Assembly: GCA_964036275.1 (NCBI GenBank)
Contig: OZ038440.1
Span: 9,523,690-9,587,689 of the forward strand
Reading direction: 5' to 3'
Length of the DNA: 64,000 bases
Origin: Litoditis marina
Taxonomy: Eukaryota > Nematoda > Chromadorea > Rhabditida > Rhabditidae
In this document: positions 46,101-57,462 of the stretch, piece by piece
Layout of the letters: the number at the start of each line of letters is the position of its first letter
Numbering within the stretch: position 1 is the first letter of the stretch
Notes under the pieces: generated by a model
Told to the model about the DNA's origin: nothing
Database searches by the model: none
The model's input: the letters and a program-made list of their open reading frames with translations, nothing else
Translations under genes and position numbers: made by a program

Positions 46101-49100
46101 AGCATAGTCGAGAGACCGTTACGGGAAGCACTAAATCGTTACATAAGCAAAAAAAACAGTAAAATTGTGTTAAAACCTTCATTATCTTGACAGTTGCGAG
46201 TAGTACCGTAGTAGCGTCTCTAAAGTGTCGGAATAATAACTGCTGGTATTCTTTGAATTTTAGTTGCAACAACCGCTAGTAAACACCACAGAGCAGTTGA
46301 TGAGCCTACTTCCAGGTACACAATTTGATTAAAAATTGTAAAACTGCTTTCATCTGGAAGTATTCACGAAATCTACCGTTTCATTCCTATGTGAACTTTT
46401 ACTGGGTTTTTTTTTAAATCTGTGTAATTCTTTCATTCGGTTTTCTGACACAACAAAGTTCTGAGTATAGGAGTCTACGTTGGAATGGGAACTATTCGAC
46501 TGACCTGTTCGCCCCATAGTGCATGACACTGCCGTAGTCGTAAGGCACGCCAAAATTGAAGTTTCTGGCTGGCGTTTCTTTGTTGAAAACAGAATAGTAT
46601 CCTGTCTGAAATGCTTATCGACTTCCTGTTAGCACCACAAGGATTTTTTCACCATGGATATTTTCTGGATCTTGCGGGGACTCACCTCGGACTTCACGGG
46701 AATATAGAGATATTTACATGTAAAAATCCCGGGGGGGGGATCCGTGAGAAATTCGAAAAAATGTTGTGGTCTAACTAAAAATAAATTTTAAATTTCTTTA
46801 TAGGTGTTAATCGTGAATTGAGTTTTTCGTGGATTGAGACCAGCGTTTTTTCGTTACCCACTGAGTGTGTTCAGGTGAAGTGTTTCTAGATAGCCGGACT
46901 GAACTCACCTCAATGTTGTCCTTCTCAATCGAGATGAAACTGTCTCGGTCTGTTCTAGAATGGGTGTGAAGGAATCCGAGAGCGTGTGCCAGCAAGTGAA
47001 TAGCGGCTCCTGACTGAAAACAACGATTATAGTTTGAACCCAATCCAAAAGTTATTAATCTAAACAATTGAAGTTGTATTATATGAGGTTTGTGCTCGAA
47101 TGAGATCAATTGTAGTTGAATTTACATTTTAAATTTGAAAGTATTAAATCGACATCACTGACCTCATCTAACAATCAGAAGAATAAAAACAGTACTACAG
47201 TGTACAGTGAAAAACAGTGTAAGCGTTTGTAAACGGCGTATATAACATATTTTCTATGTAAAATGTCATTGCACAGCGAAACCCGGAAAATTTGGTGGAC
47301 AAGACGAAAAAATGATATAGTCGTCGCTATAGTCGGCGGAAGGGTACTGTATATCTCACTTTCCTCTGTGTACGCGCATAATATGTCCCTGATTCCAAAG
47401 CTTGCCGGTTATGTGCCTTAAAAGCGCATCAGTTAGCGCCCTACTACAATTTTTTCATCGCAGGTTCGATTACAGAAGTTTATAAATTTGCCACCCACTG
47501 TATTTTGTGATCATTATTCATCTTTTGAAGAAACTCACCGACTCACAGCCTTCACCCAGTGAAATGTTTTGTTCTCCTCCGAGTTTACCGATGTTCGTCG
47601 AGTAACACCCCTGTCCTCTGATAACTCGAATGCGATCCACGGCTGAGAATAATCAGAAAACGAACATATTCAGTTAAATGCAAACATAAATTTTCATTTT
47701 GTGAATAATTATCAAAATCTGCCGCCACTGCCAATATTCGTCTTTTTGCTGTGACAAATTTTCGTCTTTCAGCATAGTTTTAAATGCACGTTTCGTAGCA
47801 GTTAAAATTCAAAATAAATTACTGTATTCAAAAAAAATGAATGAATAAATAGGCAAATATGTAAATAGTATATTGAGCTTTTTGTCAAACTACCTTGATC
47901 AGTTTCCGAGTAGTTGACGCAGGTGAGCTCGCGCCAGAAGGCAACTCCTTGCTTGAACGCCGTCTGAACTTCGGGTGCTACAATACATCAAAACCGTTTC
48001 AACATATAAGATTGAATCGAGTTGAAAACACATTTTAGTCGTCGTCAACGGAAAGGCGGAAGGGTACTGTAAATATCACTTTCCGCTGTGTACGCACACA
48101 TGTCTGCGATTCCAAAACACGCTCATAATGTGCCCTAATAGCACAGTGGTTAGCGGCCTGTTACGATTCATTTGCTTGCAGGTTCGATTCCGGTGAGAGA
48201 CAGAACTTTATAAATTTGTCGCCCATTTTATATGAGAGTAAATTGGTCGCTGAGCTGTTCTATGTATGTCAATTGGTTATTTTGTTCCGTTCATTTTACG
48301 ACGATTAAAGCAGAGGAGAACGCGAGAATCTTACCGGAACTAACTAGTACTTTGTAGTTCTCTTATAAAACAGATCTTTTCCATATGCTTTTTTCTCTAT
48401 ATAACCTGCTTGGTCAAGCTGAAGGATCCAGAGTGAAACTCACTTGCACTCTCATCGAAAAAATAGTTTACTTGTCTTCCCCAAATGTTGTTTGGGTATC
48501 TTCTGAAAATATATGTTTTCAATTTATGGAAGCGTGGCCAATCTAAATTTTTTTTTAACAATTTTGAGTTTTTCAAAAACTATTTAAACATTTGTACGCG
48601 GTTTTCAACATTGTTCTTCCATCAGTTGTTTCACCAACCTCTCCTGAAAACACTTGACTCAACCGAGTCGAAAGTAATCAATTGTTATGTTCATTAGCAT
48701 AAATTATATCAAACCATTGTGTAGATTGTTCAACTGAAACTTAATCAGGTAGAACAAGTATCGCCTACTCGTCTCTCATGGCCTGTCTACGTGCCCGGCT
48801 GTGAGCTTGTGCCGTCCAAGGTTCTTCAGATTCTGCGGAAGGCGCCCTGGAGTAGAACTCTACTTGTGTGGAACGTGGAGAACATGGCACTATTTTTCAT
48901 CGAAATAAAGTAGTTTCTTTTTCGTTTATCAGAAATATTTGTTAAGGTTATAGGTTCGCATTTCAAAGCAAACCTGTACGTTGTATCTCGCTCTATTCCG
49001 CTGTTTCATAGTTTGACTTTCTGACCGTATTACGTAATATACAGCATGTATAGAGAGCAAACTAGAACAAATCTTTGATCATTCTCTCAAGGAGCATACA

Positions 49101-49849
49101 ATATTTGCACAGTATTAGTACAACTTACGTGGGAAGTAATATATCTCCTTGATACATCTCAGACGGTTTGTGCAGTTTTGCGTTGACCTCAAAAAGGGTG
49201 TCTCCAATCGGACTGACATATTCTCTTTTCTTGTAAGGAAGGATCTGAAGGAGGTAGAACGACAGTGACCGATATCAGTGAGGTTGTATTTCGTTTGGTT
49301 CAGTGAAAGCTCAAGGATAGAAATGAGATTAGAGAAGTAGGGTTGTTAATCGAGTTGAAAATTTAGAGTTTTTCGAGTTTTCGAAATTTCGTGTTTTTCG
49401 AGTTTCGAGTTTTTCGAGTTTCTAGAAATTTCGAGTTTTTCGAATTTCGAGTTTTTCGAGTTCTGAAATTTTCGAGTTTTTCGAGTTTCGAGTTGAACTC
49501 GAAACTCGAAATTTCGAGTTTAATTCGAGTTTTTCGAGTTCGAGTTTATTTTTTAACAACCCTAGTATTTAGCTCAGTTTGTTTTCGCAAAACGAAATGT
49601 TGGTAAAGTGTTTGAATAAGTACCGAAGATTTATAGTACAAATTTGCTGCCAGATTTGGTAGAAAATTCGAACTTTTCCTCATGTGTTCTTTTTGCTAAG
49701 TTCTCCAGCTCTCAGAGACTCCAAATTTGTAGGTTCGGTACCTGCTCTCTACCCTGTTGACTCTCACTGTCCAGTACGCCACAATCTGCACTCGAAGCAT
49801 CGTGAACAACCAAGATTAAGACTCCTAGTAGTTCAATCCACATTTGCAT
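43112..49849 (-). CDS. Astacin D: predicted inactive astacin, EGF, CUB and ShKT, 521 aa
   Basis: Fifteen exons in frame: 49849-49742, 49244-49129, 48846-48769, 48502-48444, 47977-47894, 47642-47539, 47013-46909, 46605-46505, 46130-46009, 45547-45432, 45127-45011, 44713-44592, 44325-44213, 43900-43796, 43227-43112. Signal peptide MQMWIELLGVLILVVHDASSA, short propeptide with MYQGD, dibasic site RARRQ. The zinc motif reads HLLAHALGFLHTHSR: His189 is kept, but the catalytic Glu is Leu190 (codon TTG at 46995-46993) and the usual Gly is Ala. The Met-turn SVMHY, EGF (CLNGGVPHPRRC, 293-331), CUB (332-448) and ShKT (end CTKSCDLC) are intact, so the gene is not decayed; a binding or decoy role is an inference. 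A Pro/Arg linker (APPAQRPLNRRPTQVVEKP) joins CUB and ShKT. It lacks the second propeptide exon of its neighbours. Introns hold two SINE-like copies and a bounded array. Confidence 0.9.
47319..47500 (+). mobile_element. SINE-like repeat, copy 1
   Basis: Head gtcggcggaagggtactgta, then a tRNA-like part with an A-box-like agcgcatcagttagcgccc and the B box ggttcgatta, tail gtttataaatttgccaccca. In an astacin D intron. Confidence 0.6.
48037..48228 (+). mobile_element. SINE-like repeat, copy 2 (best preserved)
   Basis: Head gtcgtcaacggaaaggcgga, tRNA-like part with A box tagcacagtggttagcg and B box ggttcgattcc, tail gaactttataaatttgtcgc. The first seven bases of the tRNA-like part do not pair with the sequence after the B box, so it is not a functional tRNA. 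In an astacin D intron. Confidence 0.7.
49339..49564. repeat. CGAGTTTTT array bounded by TAGGGTTGTTA ends
   Basis: Begins tagggttgttaatcgagtt and ends ttttttaacaaccctag. The inside is a degenerate array of cgagtttttcgagtttc units with some inverted pieces (gaactcgaaactcgaaat). Terminal sequence equals that of the unrelated array at 22984. In intron 1 of astacin D. Confidence 0.85.
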
Positions 49850-51506
49850 TGTAAAGTCTAGAGTACTGAAAATGAGTTTAGGTATCACGTTGAGCTATGT
49901 AAGCGTTGCGGAGCAAAACAACCTGAAAAGATCAATTTAGACTTATTAAAATCTAACAAATTTGCCAATCTTATACAGATAATACAGACTGAATAAAACA
50001 AATTAAAAAGAGTAACAACGAATATGCAATTTTACATCACTCTTTCAAAAAGGGCAGCTAAAATATTGGTACAGCTGAATACAGTCTACCTGTCGGAGAC
50101 TTATAAAGTTTGCTCGAAAATATGCCAAACGTTTGTTTATATAAGAACCTAAGTGGGATTAGGTATGATTGGAAGGATCATTCGTATTTGTAACAAAACA
50201 GTTACGGATTTACTCACCCTACATCACACTAACAGATTAGGCTCAATTAATATTGTATTTTTGGTAAAAATATCCACAAACTGTCAACAATTAGGTGAGA
50301 AGAGCACATGTGAGATTGGAAAACCACACCATAAATAGATATGTGTAAAACTCGCATTTTAGTATGAGCTCAGTTCCGATAAGCGCGAGAGATTTGGTAA
50401 ATATCATATAAGAACGTTAGAAAAAAAGCACTTTTCTGTGACACGCTTCATGGTTTTCATAACTTTTATCCAAAAATGAGCGATCTTCTAGAACTGCAGA
50501 AAAATATCACACTTCCGATATTGAGCAGGCAGTCCGAACCCACTGTGAAAGCGACTGCAACACTGTCTTTAAGGTTATATGGACAGTTCTACAACTAACC
50601 GGGTTTTTAGGTAACCTAACCCTGTTTTGGTAACGTCTTTTTCAGCTTACCTTGTAGGTAACCTGAAAGTAACCTAAAACTAAACTCCGGTTACCGTTCG
50701 AACTAACGGTAATATGCTGTTAAGTTAAGTAGTCAGAATAATTTCCGTTCACACCTTCACGATTTGTTGAACGATTCGCGGTTCAGCGTATAGTTAGACG
50801 TGTTCCACTAGCTATTATTCTTCATCGGCACATCCGGGCTGGTAATTCACACTATCACTCAAAGTTGAAACTGTATGAACCGCCGCCGCCAAACAGCTTC
50901 CCATACTAGAAAAATACTCCCCCAGTGTAAAGACGAATTTACGAACTACTGTTTTACTGTTTCTCGAAGAGAAAAAATCTGGTTCAGAAATTAGGCAGTG
51001 CAACAAGAAAAATGCTAACGTAGTCTATCTGGTAAATACCAAGAAGCAAAGTTTAAAATTCCTTACTTCACAATGCCAAAGTCCACCACAGAACCGAGTA
51101 GCGTCTACATGAGGAATGTTAGCTTACTGAACCTGGTGGGCTCGAGATTGAAACTGTAAAACTGTTTGTTTTTGTTAATAACAAGTTCAGAATCGTCGTA
51201 TTGTAAGTTGTTGTTTGGGCATATTTTCTAGTTCTCATGAACATGGGGTTTGTGTACAAGGTGATATTCGTTTTCAAATCAATGTGTTTTTCAGATTCTA
51301 TACTTGCGCAAACTCTTTTTCGAATAGTGTAACACTTTTGTAAAACTAGTCTTGTAAAATGTGGTGAAATTTGTACAGACACATGCTCAATCGCGAATAA
51401 ACATTCTATTCTGTTCTATTCTATTCTATTCTAAAATGACTTGAAAGCGAATAAGAGTGTGTTTCGAAGTTGTTCTCATTCATTTATAAGTTCAACAACA
51501 AAATAG
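49850..51506. other. Intergenic between astacins D and E
   Basis: Upstream side of D and 3' flank of E. Contains gtaacct-rich DNA (~50580-50710) and a LINE-like tail (~51300-51435). One possible stray exon behind a tttttctag acceptor at ~50908 ends VNYQPGCADEE plus stop, but nothing joins it. Confidence 0.45.
51300..51435 (+). mobile_element. LINE-like 3' tail with (ATTCT)n
   Basis: Plus-strand text cacatgctcaatcgcgaata then aacattctattctgttctat and further ATTCT units. AATAAA directly followed by a short tandem repeat is a usual end of several non-LTR retrotransposon clades. No RT domain is left. Confidence 0.4.
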
Positions 51507-54500
51507 TTAGCAGACACCACACGATTTCTTGCATAATCTTCGTACGTCCCGGTTCTCGCAGAATCCTTGCTCGTAGTACAAATCGCATCTGCAAACAAAG
51601 TGTCGTTGACGAAAAAATTGCGTGAAGCCAAATATGTTTCGCTGAACTATAATGGTCATTCATGTGTTCTTGACCTGTCGATTCAAGCATGAATATGTTG
51701 AGAAAGCCCGCAGGTTCATAAGTTCCGAGTTACACCTTTCCGATTCGGTTCTGATTTCCTATTAGAAAAAGTTTTAACAAAGGTGAAGTTCGAATCAGGG
51801 ATTAGTCATCAGAAAGTTGGATTGTGCACTGTATGATTTGTAAAAGGAATGTTTTGGACTATACCATCACACTTCAGCTAGTTAGCAACACGTTAAACAT
51901 CGGAAACTCACTGAGTACGAGTATTGGTACAAAGTGCAGCTCCTGTCCGTTCTTGCTTGGCCATTTCTATTGGTGCCGTCGTACTAAAGTAGGAATCAGT
52001 GGTGCTGGAGGTTGTCTCATCTACCGTCTCTTCCCCAACTGCAACACCAAATTAGAACAGCATGCACTCGAGGAAAAATGCGGTCCCATCGAGTAACAGA
52101 AGGTGTAGCATTTTTTGGCGGTAAATTCGATGGCAAACGTGAAACTCAGTGATCAGAAGCCTCATTCAAAGGACTAACTAAGTTACAACGACTCAAACAT
52201 TCTTTTTGTGGTACTTCTCTGTTCATTCAGACGTCAGACCTAGTAAAGACTCGTGTTCTGCTGCTCACGATGTGACACCGCTGATTCATTAATTCTCATA
52301 TGACTGCTCAAACTGTGATGTTCTCAAAAAGAATTTTTAACCACTTAGGTTAAACACTAGGATATTTGCCCAACCTATCCGGTACTCCAAAATAGTGCGA
52401 GTGAGCATATATTTGTTGAAAGTGATGATCGGAACAACATTTGAAGATGACGTCAGATTCGAACCACTATCGAAGGAGGAACAAAACCTGAAAACATATA
52501 TTGATAAGAAATAGTCATGGTTCGACTAAATGGCGAGCTTACTGTAACTCCCATTTTTCGACCAAGTATGTGAACACGACGGTTTATTCAATAACAATTA
52601 GAAAACTGAATTGTTATCACAGTATTTATATAATAGTTTAAGAATTTATTGTATTGAAAAAAGTATCTAGAGAGCGGTCGAGGAACATCACTTCGAAACG
52701 ATTTTACGTGATCAAACAAATCTTGAATTCTGAATCTTGAATCTTGTTAACGTAGCGAGTGAAAGTTGTGAAGAAACAGAAATAACAACGAATTTCACCT
52801 GTAACCGGTCAGTTTCTGATCTTCCTGTGATTTTATTTCGATTCCCCCGTAAATGCAACCATCCAGATGCAGTCCACTGAACGACTTCAATCGCAACTCT
52901 ATCGTCTCGCCAACCGGAGCCTGAAAAGGAGTTACAGTATTGATCGTCTTCTTTTTCTGAGAAAAAAACCACGTGTGTTTCCAATAATTGGAGTTGCTAT
53001 ATGAAGTATGGTGACTACAGAGCAGTCATGTTAAGAATAATTGGAGACTGAGCAAGAATGATCATGTAATATGGTAATTTTCTCAGGACTGTGACCTTCA
53101 TTCAATCAAAAAACGCAAGAATGAAACAGCACCCGGGACGAGATGTTACCTTAATCAAGTAGTGACATTTCTTGAAGTTTTGCCGAACTTTCGGTTTGCC
53201 GTCGCCCACCACATCCTGTAGGGTTTGGAAAGAGTACGTGGCATTCAGAATCGCACCACATCCCTTTGGCTGAAATAATTTTGTAGAAAGCATGACAACT
53301 GAATGATAATCTAGGTCAATCATAACATCTTCCAATATATATAGAGGTTTGTGACTTGCTCTCGTTGTCTCTCGAAAATTATGGCTTATATTGAGCTCAA
53401 ACTACAACAAAAATTGTTCCGCTTCCCATATCGCACTCTAAACGAGCTTTCGGTCATTTTATCGTTTATTAGCTGGCTTCTTATACTGTTTATGATTACC
53501 AGAAATCGACAAACTAAAGTTAATTTCAACTCACTCGGCTGTTACACAGCTTTCCTCCATAGCCTGCTGGACAGATACATTTCCCACACGAACGAGGTTT
53601 CGGGAATCCACCGTTTTTACACTTTGCAGATGTGCTCGGAGGACATACTTCTGAACAAATTTTGGGTCGTTTTGATTAAGAGAGCATTAGTGAATCCGCA
53701 GAACGATTGAAAAACTTTTTGCGATGAATGAAACATTTCACCGCGTTGTGGGACGACGTAAAGTCAAAACTGAGTTATGGTCGTTTTGCTAAATGGTAGG
53801 TACGTCCTCATTTTGGTTTGAATAAAAATCATTGTCAAACATAGTGATAACTCGATGCGCTACGCATGTGGTAAAAGGAATTACACTTATTTTCAAAGCA
53901 TCTCACCTTTACATTTATAATGTTCGTTCATCATTGATACATCGTAGAATCCAACAATGTCGGAGCCCATTGTGTCTTGGTACACTTCATCGTTTGTTGT
54001 CATGGTTGGCTCGTCGTTTTTCGATGCACTGAAAACAACAAATTAAAAGGCTAGCTTCTCCCAGAGCAGACTTCTACAATGCGTTTTGCGCTATTCAGCT
54101 GTGTTTGGAGTTTCATTACGTTGGTTTTCAGTCAAAAATTGAAAACTTCGGCGTGTATCGGGTTCAAACTACTACGAAGTTTGGTCAGAAGCTATAGATT
54201 AACCCCATAATTGAAAATTCTCAAACGTTGAAAATCTTGCAAACTCGGAAACTTTCAAAAATCAAACTACTTCGGACCTATGGTCAAACTATTTCAGCGG
54301 CACGCCCGACCACCGATAGCCAAGACGGTAGTTCGAAAACGACTAATGATTATCAAGAAAATCGCACATTTACAGTAGATGTACAGCACATCGGCCAACT
54401 ATAATTGCAACTTACGGTGAAATATATATTTATGATGAAAAATACATTCAAATAAGTATGTATATGTATTTATCACCTGTGTCCGCCATATTGCATAATA

Positions 54501-57462
54501 CTTCCGTAGTCATAGGGCATTCCATAGTTGTCATTTGTAAACGAGGATTGTTTGTCGAACTGGTCAACATATTCTGTCTGAATCAATCAAATGTGCAAAT
54601 TACTAAACGATTTACTTTTCTACACTCTATTCTAATGTTATATAACTGGAGTTCCAGGTACCACATTTACAAACTTTTCATGTGTCAAATTACGGTTAAA
54701 CTTTCATATACCATGTATTCTATAACTTTTGCCAACTTACCATGATGTTCTGGTATTTGACAGTAATCGCTTCATCTCTATCGTATCTCGACTGGCTGTG
54801 GAAGAACCCGAGAGCGTGTCCCAACTCATGTGCCGCTGTTCCAACCTTGAAACAATTATATACGTACATAAGTGAATATATTCACTGGAATAATTAGATA
54901 ATAGAAACTGTTCACTTGCTTTCCACTACGCCGTAATGAACAAAATACACTAGAAAAGAGTATAATATCACATCTAGATGAAAACGTGGGATAAACGACC
55001 CCTTTATATTTCACGTAGCGGAGATAAGCGCATTTCAATAACACCAACCGTTTCGCATCCATCTCCCAGAGACAATTCTTGAATCCCACCCACTCTTCCT
55101 ATGTATGAGTAACATCCCTGTCCTTTGAAAACCTTTATCCGGTTCAGGGCTGCAATGAAGTTCACTTTTCTGTCATCAAAAGATGATGGTCAGAGACTCC
55201 TAGAGATGAAAACTACTCGCTCAGAATTTGTAAGGCTTTTATTTAATTTACTGTTTATATTATCGGTTAAGCCGGTTGGAATCGGCCCACGCGGGGTAAA
55301 TCCGTGTCTATCCGGTTCCGAGCGAAACGCATGTGCTACTTTTTGGTTCCTCTTTCTAACAACTATGAGTTTGAGAGATAAAATGTTGATGAAGATAGTA
55401 CTATGTTCATTATATTCAAAATGACTGGCCAGGAAGATATGCTGCAAAAATGTACTGTTAGAGTGATGTCACGAAGAACTATACTCTTCATTCGAAATCT
55501 TATGGTGTCATACGTGCATACGTGAAACTTCATCCGGTATTTTATGAACGTAATACTTTTGTGAAAAATAACCTATATTGCTCTTCTTGAACTTGATACA
55601 AGTGTTTCCTCTCCAGAATGCAACAGCTTTCTTGAACACTCTGCGAACAGCCGACGCTAAATGAAATATGCTAAATAATATTGTAAAAAGAAACAAAAAC
55701 ATTCCAAATATTGGAGTAGTCATGAAGCTCTCATTCATCATTAGTTGTAAGTGAGCAGAGGCATGAAATACACTATGAACACTAAGTAATACCATAATGG
55801 CTGTCAACAATAACTAGAACCAACTTGCAGTTTTATCGAAGTAATAGTAGACAGTGCCATCCCAAATTGTACTTGGGTAAAATCTGAAACCGAACATATT
55901 GGGACAGTTCCATACTTATATATATGTTGAATGATCTACTTTCGCTTTTTCTGTAACGAAACATGACATTTAGTTTTTTCACTGACCACAAATACAATAT
56001 AGTGTGGAAAACGTTTTCAAATTATTCTGCACTTGGAATCGTTTCCGGATGTTCCGTTTAATTTTACCCACATGTCTTTGTAAGCCTGTCGTTTCACTCG
56101 TGTCACGTTGTTGTTGGGGAACAACAAGTTGTCTGCTTGCTCTCTGAAAACAAACAAACTGGTTTTGAAAACAAACACTACTACATTCGTTGCCAAATTT
56201 GGTTTTTTGGTGAAATAAAGTAACTCTTTACAGTAAATCTCGGTTTTCGCCGAGTTTGAGGCCTAATTTATCCTAATGTTTTCAGTTTATAAAATGGGTC
56301 GCTGATCAATAATGTTACACTTTCTACAAAAAAAGTACTCACTCAGTGAGAAGTATGTCCGCCTGGTACATGAAGTCGGTGAGATTTGCATTCGTGTTTA
56401 TCTCGTGCAGTGAGTCTCCTTTTGTTCGAACTTTGTCGCGTCTTCTTTTGACTTTCTACAGAGTATCATAAAAGTGAGAAATGGTTGCAGAATGTAACAA
56501 ATAAAAACAATATAGAACTATATTCAAATAAAATACTAATAAGCTGATTGAAAATGAAATAATATTAATAAAGGAGGAAAGAAGACTAATCTATTTTGCC
56601 TGAAAAAAGCAACTCACTTGTTCGGTTTCATTTTCTCCCATAACAGGTCGCGCTTGCACCATGACGCTCTTTATTTTCTTTTCTCGGTAGAGTCTGAGTT
56701 TTTCGTGCACAGCCGTCATGTTAGATCGTTGAATTGACTGGAAACTAGGAATGATGAAGGAAAAAAGTTTTCAAAATTTTTCGTCGAAATCGATCGCTTG
56801 GAAACGGTTCAGATTATGATAGCAGCGATTTTAGTGTTATATAGTGAGTGCCAAATTTATAAATTCCGAGTACGTATGCTAGAACATCCCGGCACCTTCA
56901 TCCCATCCTGCGTCTCCTCCAACATACGCTATTTCTCTGCTCTAACATCCCGCCGGGATGTAAGAGACGAGAAATAGTGAGGCAGAACGAGAGACGCAGG
57001 ATGGGATGAAGGTGCCGGGATCTTCTAGCATACGTACTCCGGTCTCTCGCCGGAATCGAACCTGCGAGCAAAATATTCGTAGCAGGGCGCTAACCACTGC
57101 GCTACTAGAGCACATAACGTGAAGATTTGGAATCGAGGACATGTGTGCGTACACAGCAAAAAGTGAGATATACTGTACCCTCCCGCCTTTCCGTTGGCGA
57201 CGACTATAATACAACCGCAGTGGTAACACAAGCAGGGAATTCATAATTTTGTAGAAACCTTTTTAATAACCCACGAAACATGTAAATGTTTCTAATAAAC
57301 GTTGACCATCAACCATTCAGTTTTTCTTACCTCGACAAAAGACCTCGTTCCGTTGTTTTCAGCTGACACCTGATTTGGGGCAGCGTCGTACTTGCGAGAG
57401 AGATACTCAGCCAATGACGCCGAGCATCCAGTAACGACCACAAGAATGAGAAACAAGTTCAT
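51507..57462 (-). CDS. Astacin E: secreted metalloprotease, EGF, CUB and ShKT, 562 aa
   Basis: Sixteen exons in frame: 57462-57331, 56737-56618, 56455-56343, 56143-56072, 55883-55825, 55656-55573, 55149-55049, 54845-54741, 54577-54477, 54028-53907, 53651-53536, 53269-53150, 52920-52799, 52487-52375, 52038-51912, 51588-51507. Signal peptide [18 protein letters not shown], propeptide with [18 protein letters not shown], prodomain motif MYQADILL (Ala where FxGD has Gly), furin site RVKRQ, zinc motif [15 protein letters not shown] (His233, Glu234), Met-turn SIMQY, EGF with [12 protein letters not shown] (337-375), CUB (376-493), a Thr/Ser-rich linker ([16 protein letters not shown], likely O-glycosylated), and a ShKT domain ending CKKSCGVC. 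Closest to neighbour F across its whole length, so E and F are the youngest duplicates. Catalytic residues are complete, so it is probably active in the extracellular space or matrix. Confidence 0.93.
56851..57207 (-). mobile_element. SINE-like repeat copy 3, split by a fold-back element
   Basis: On minus, head cgccaacggaaaggcgggag, A box tagcgcagtggttagcgcc, B box ggttcgattcc and gagagac match the copies at 47319 and 48037. The tail (ggaatttataaatttggcac, 56870-56851) is separated from it by ~170 bp of hairpin DNA (56868-57038). In intron 1 of astacin E. Confidence 0.7.
56868..57038. mobile_element. Fold-back element inserted in the SINE-like copy
   Basis: Left arm from gagtacgtatgctagaacat to ~56918 and right arm ~56988 to tctagcatacgtactc are near-perfect inverted repeats of ~50 bp. 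An inner inverted pair (catcccgccgggatg) is in the spacer. No coding capacity. Confidence 0.8.

Noticed and set aside
50815..51006. Possible terminal exon (minus) ending VNYQPGCADEE
   Set aside because: It has one fair acceptor, but no upstream exon in phase was found and no domain is recognisable.
57040..57115. A tRNA gene on minus (A and B boxes present)
   Set aside because: Acceptor stem and anticodon arm do not fold, and the same unit recurs with a shared non-tRNA head and tail at 47319 and 48037. Called SINE-like instead.
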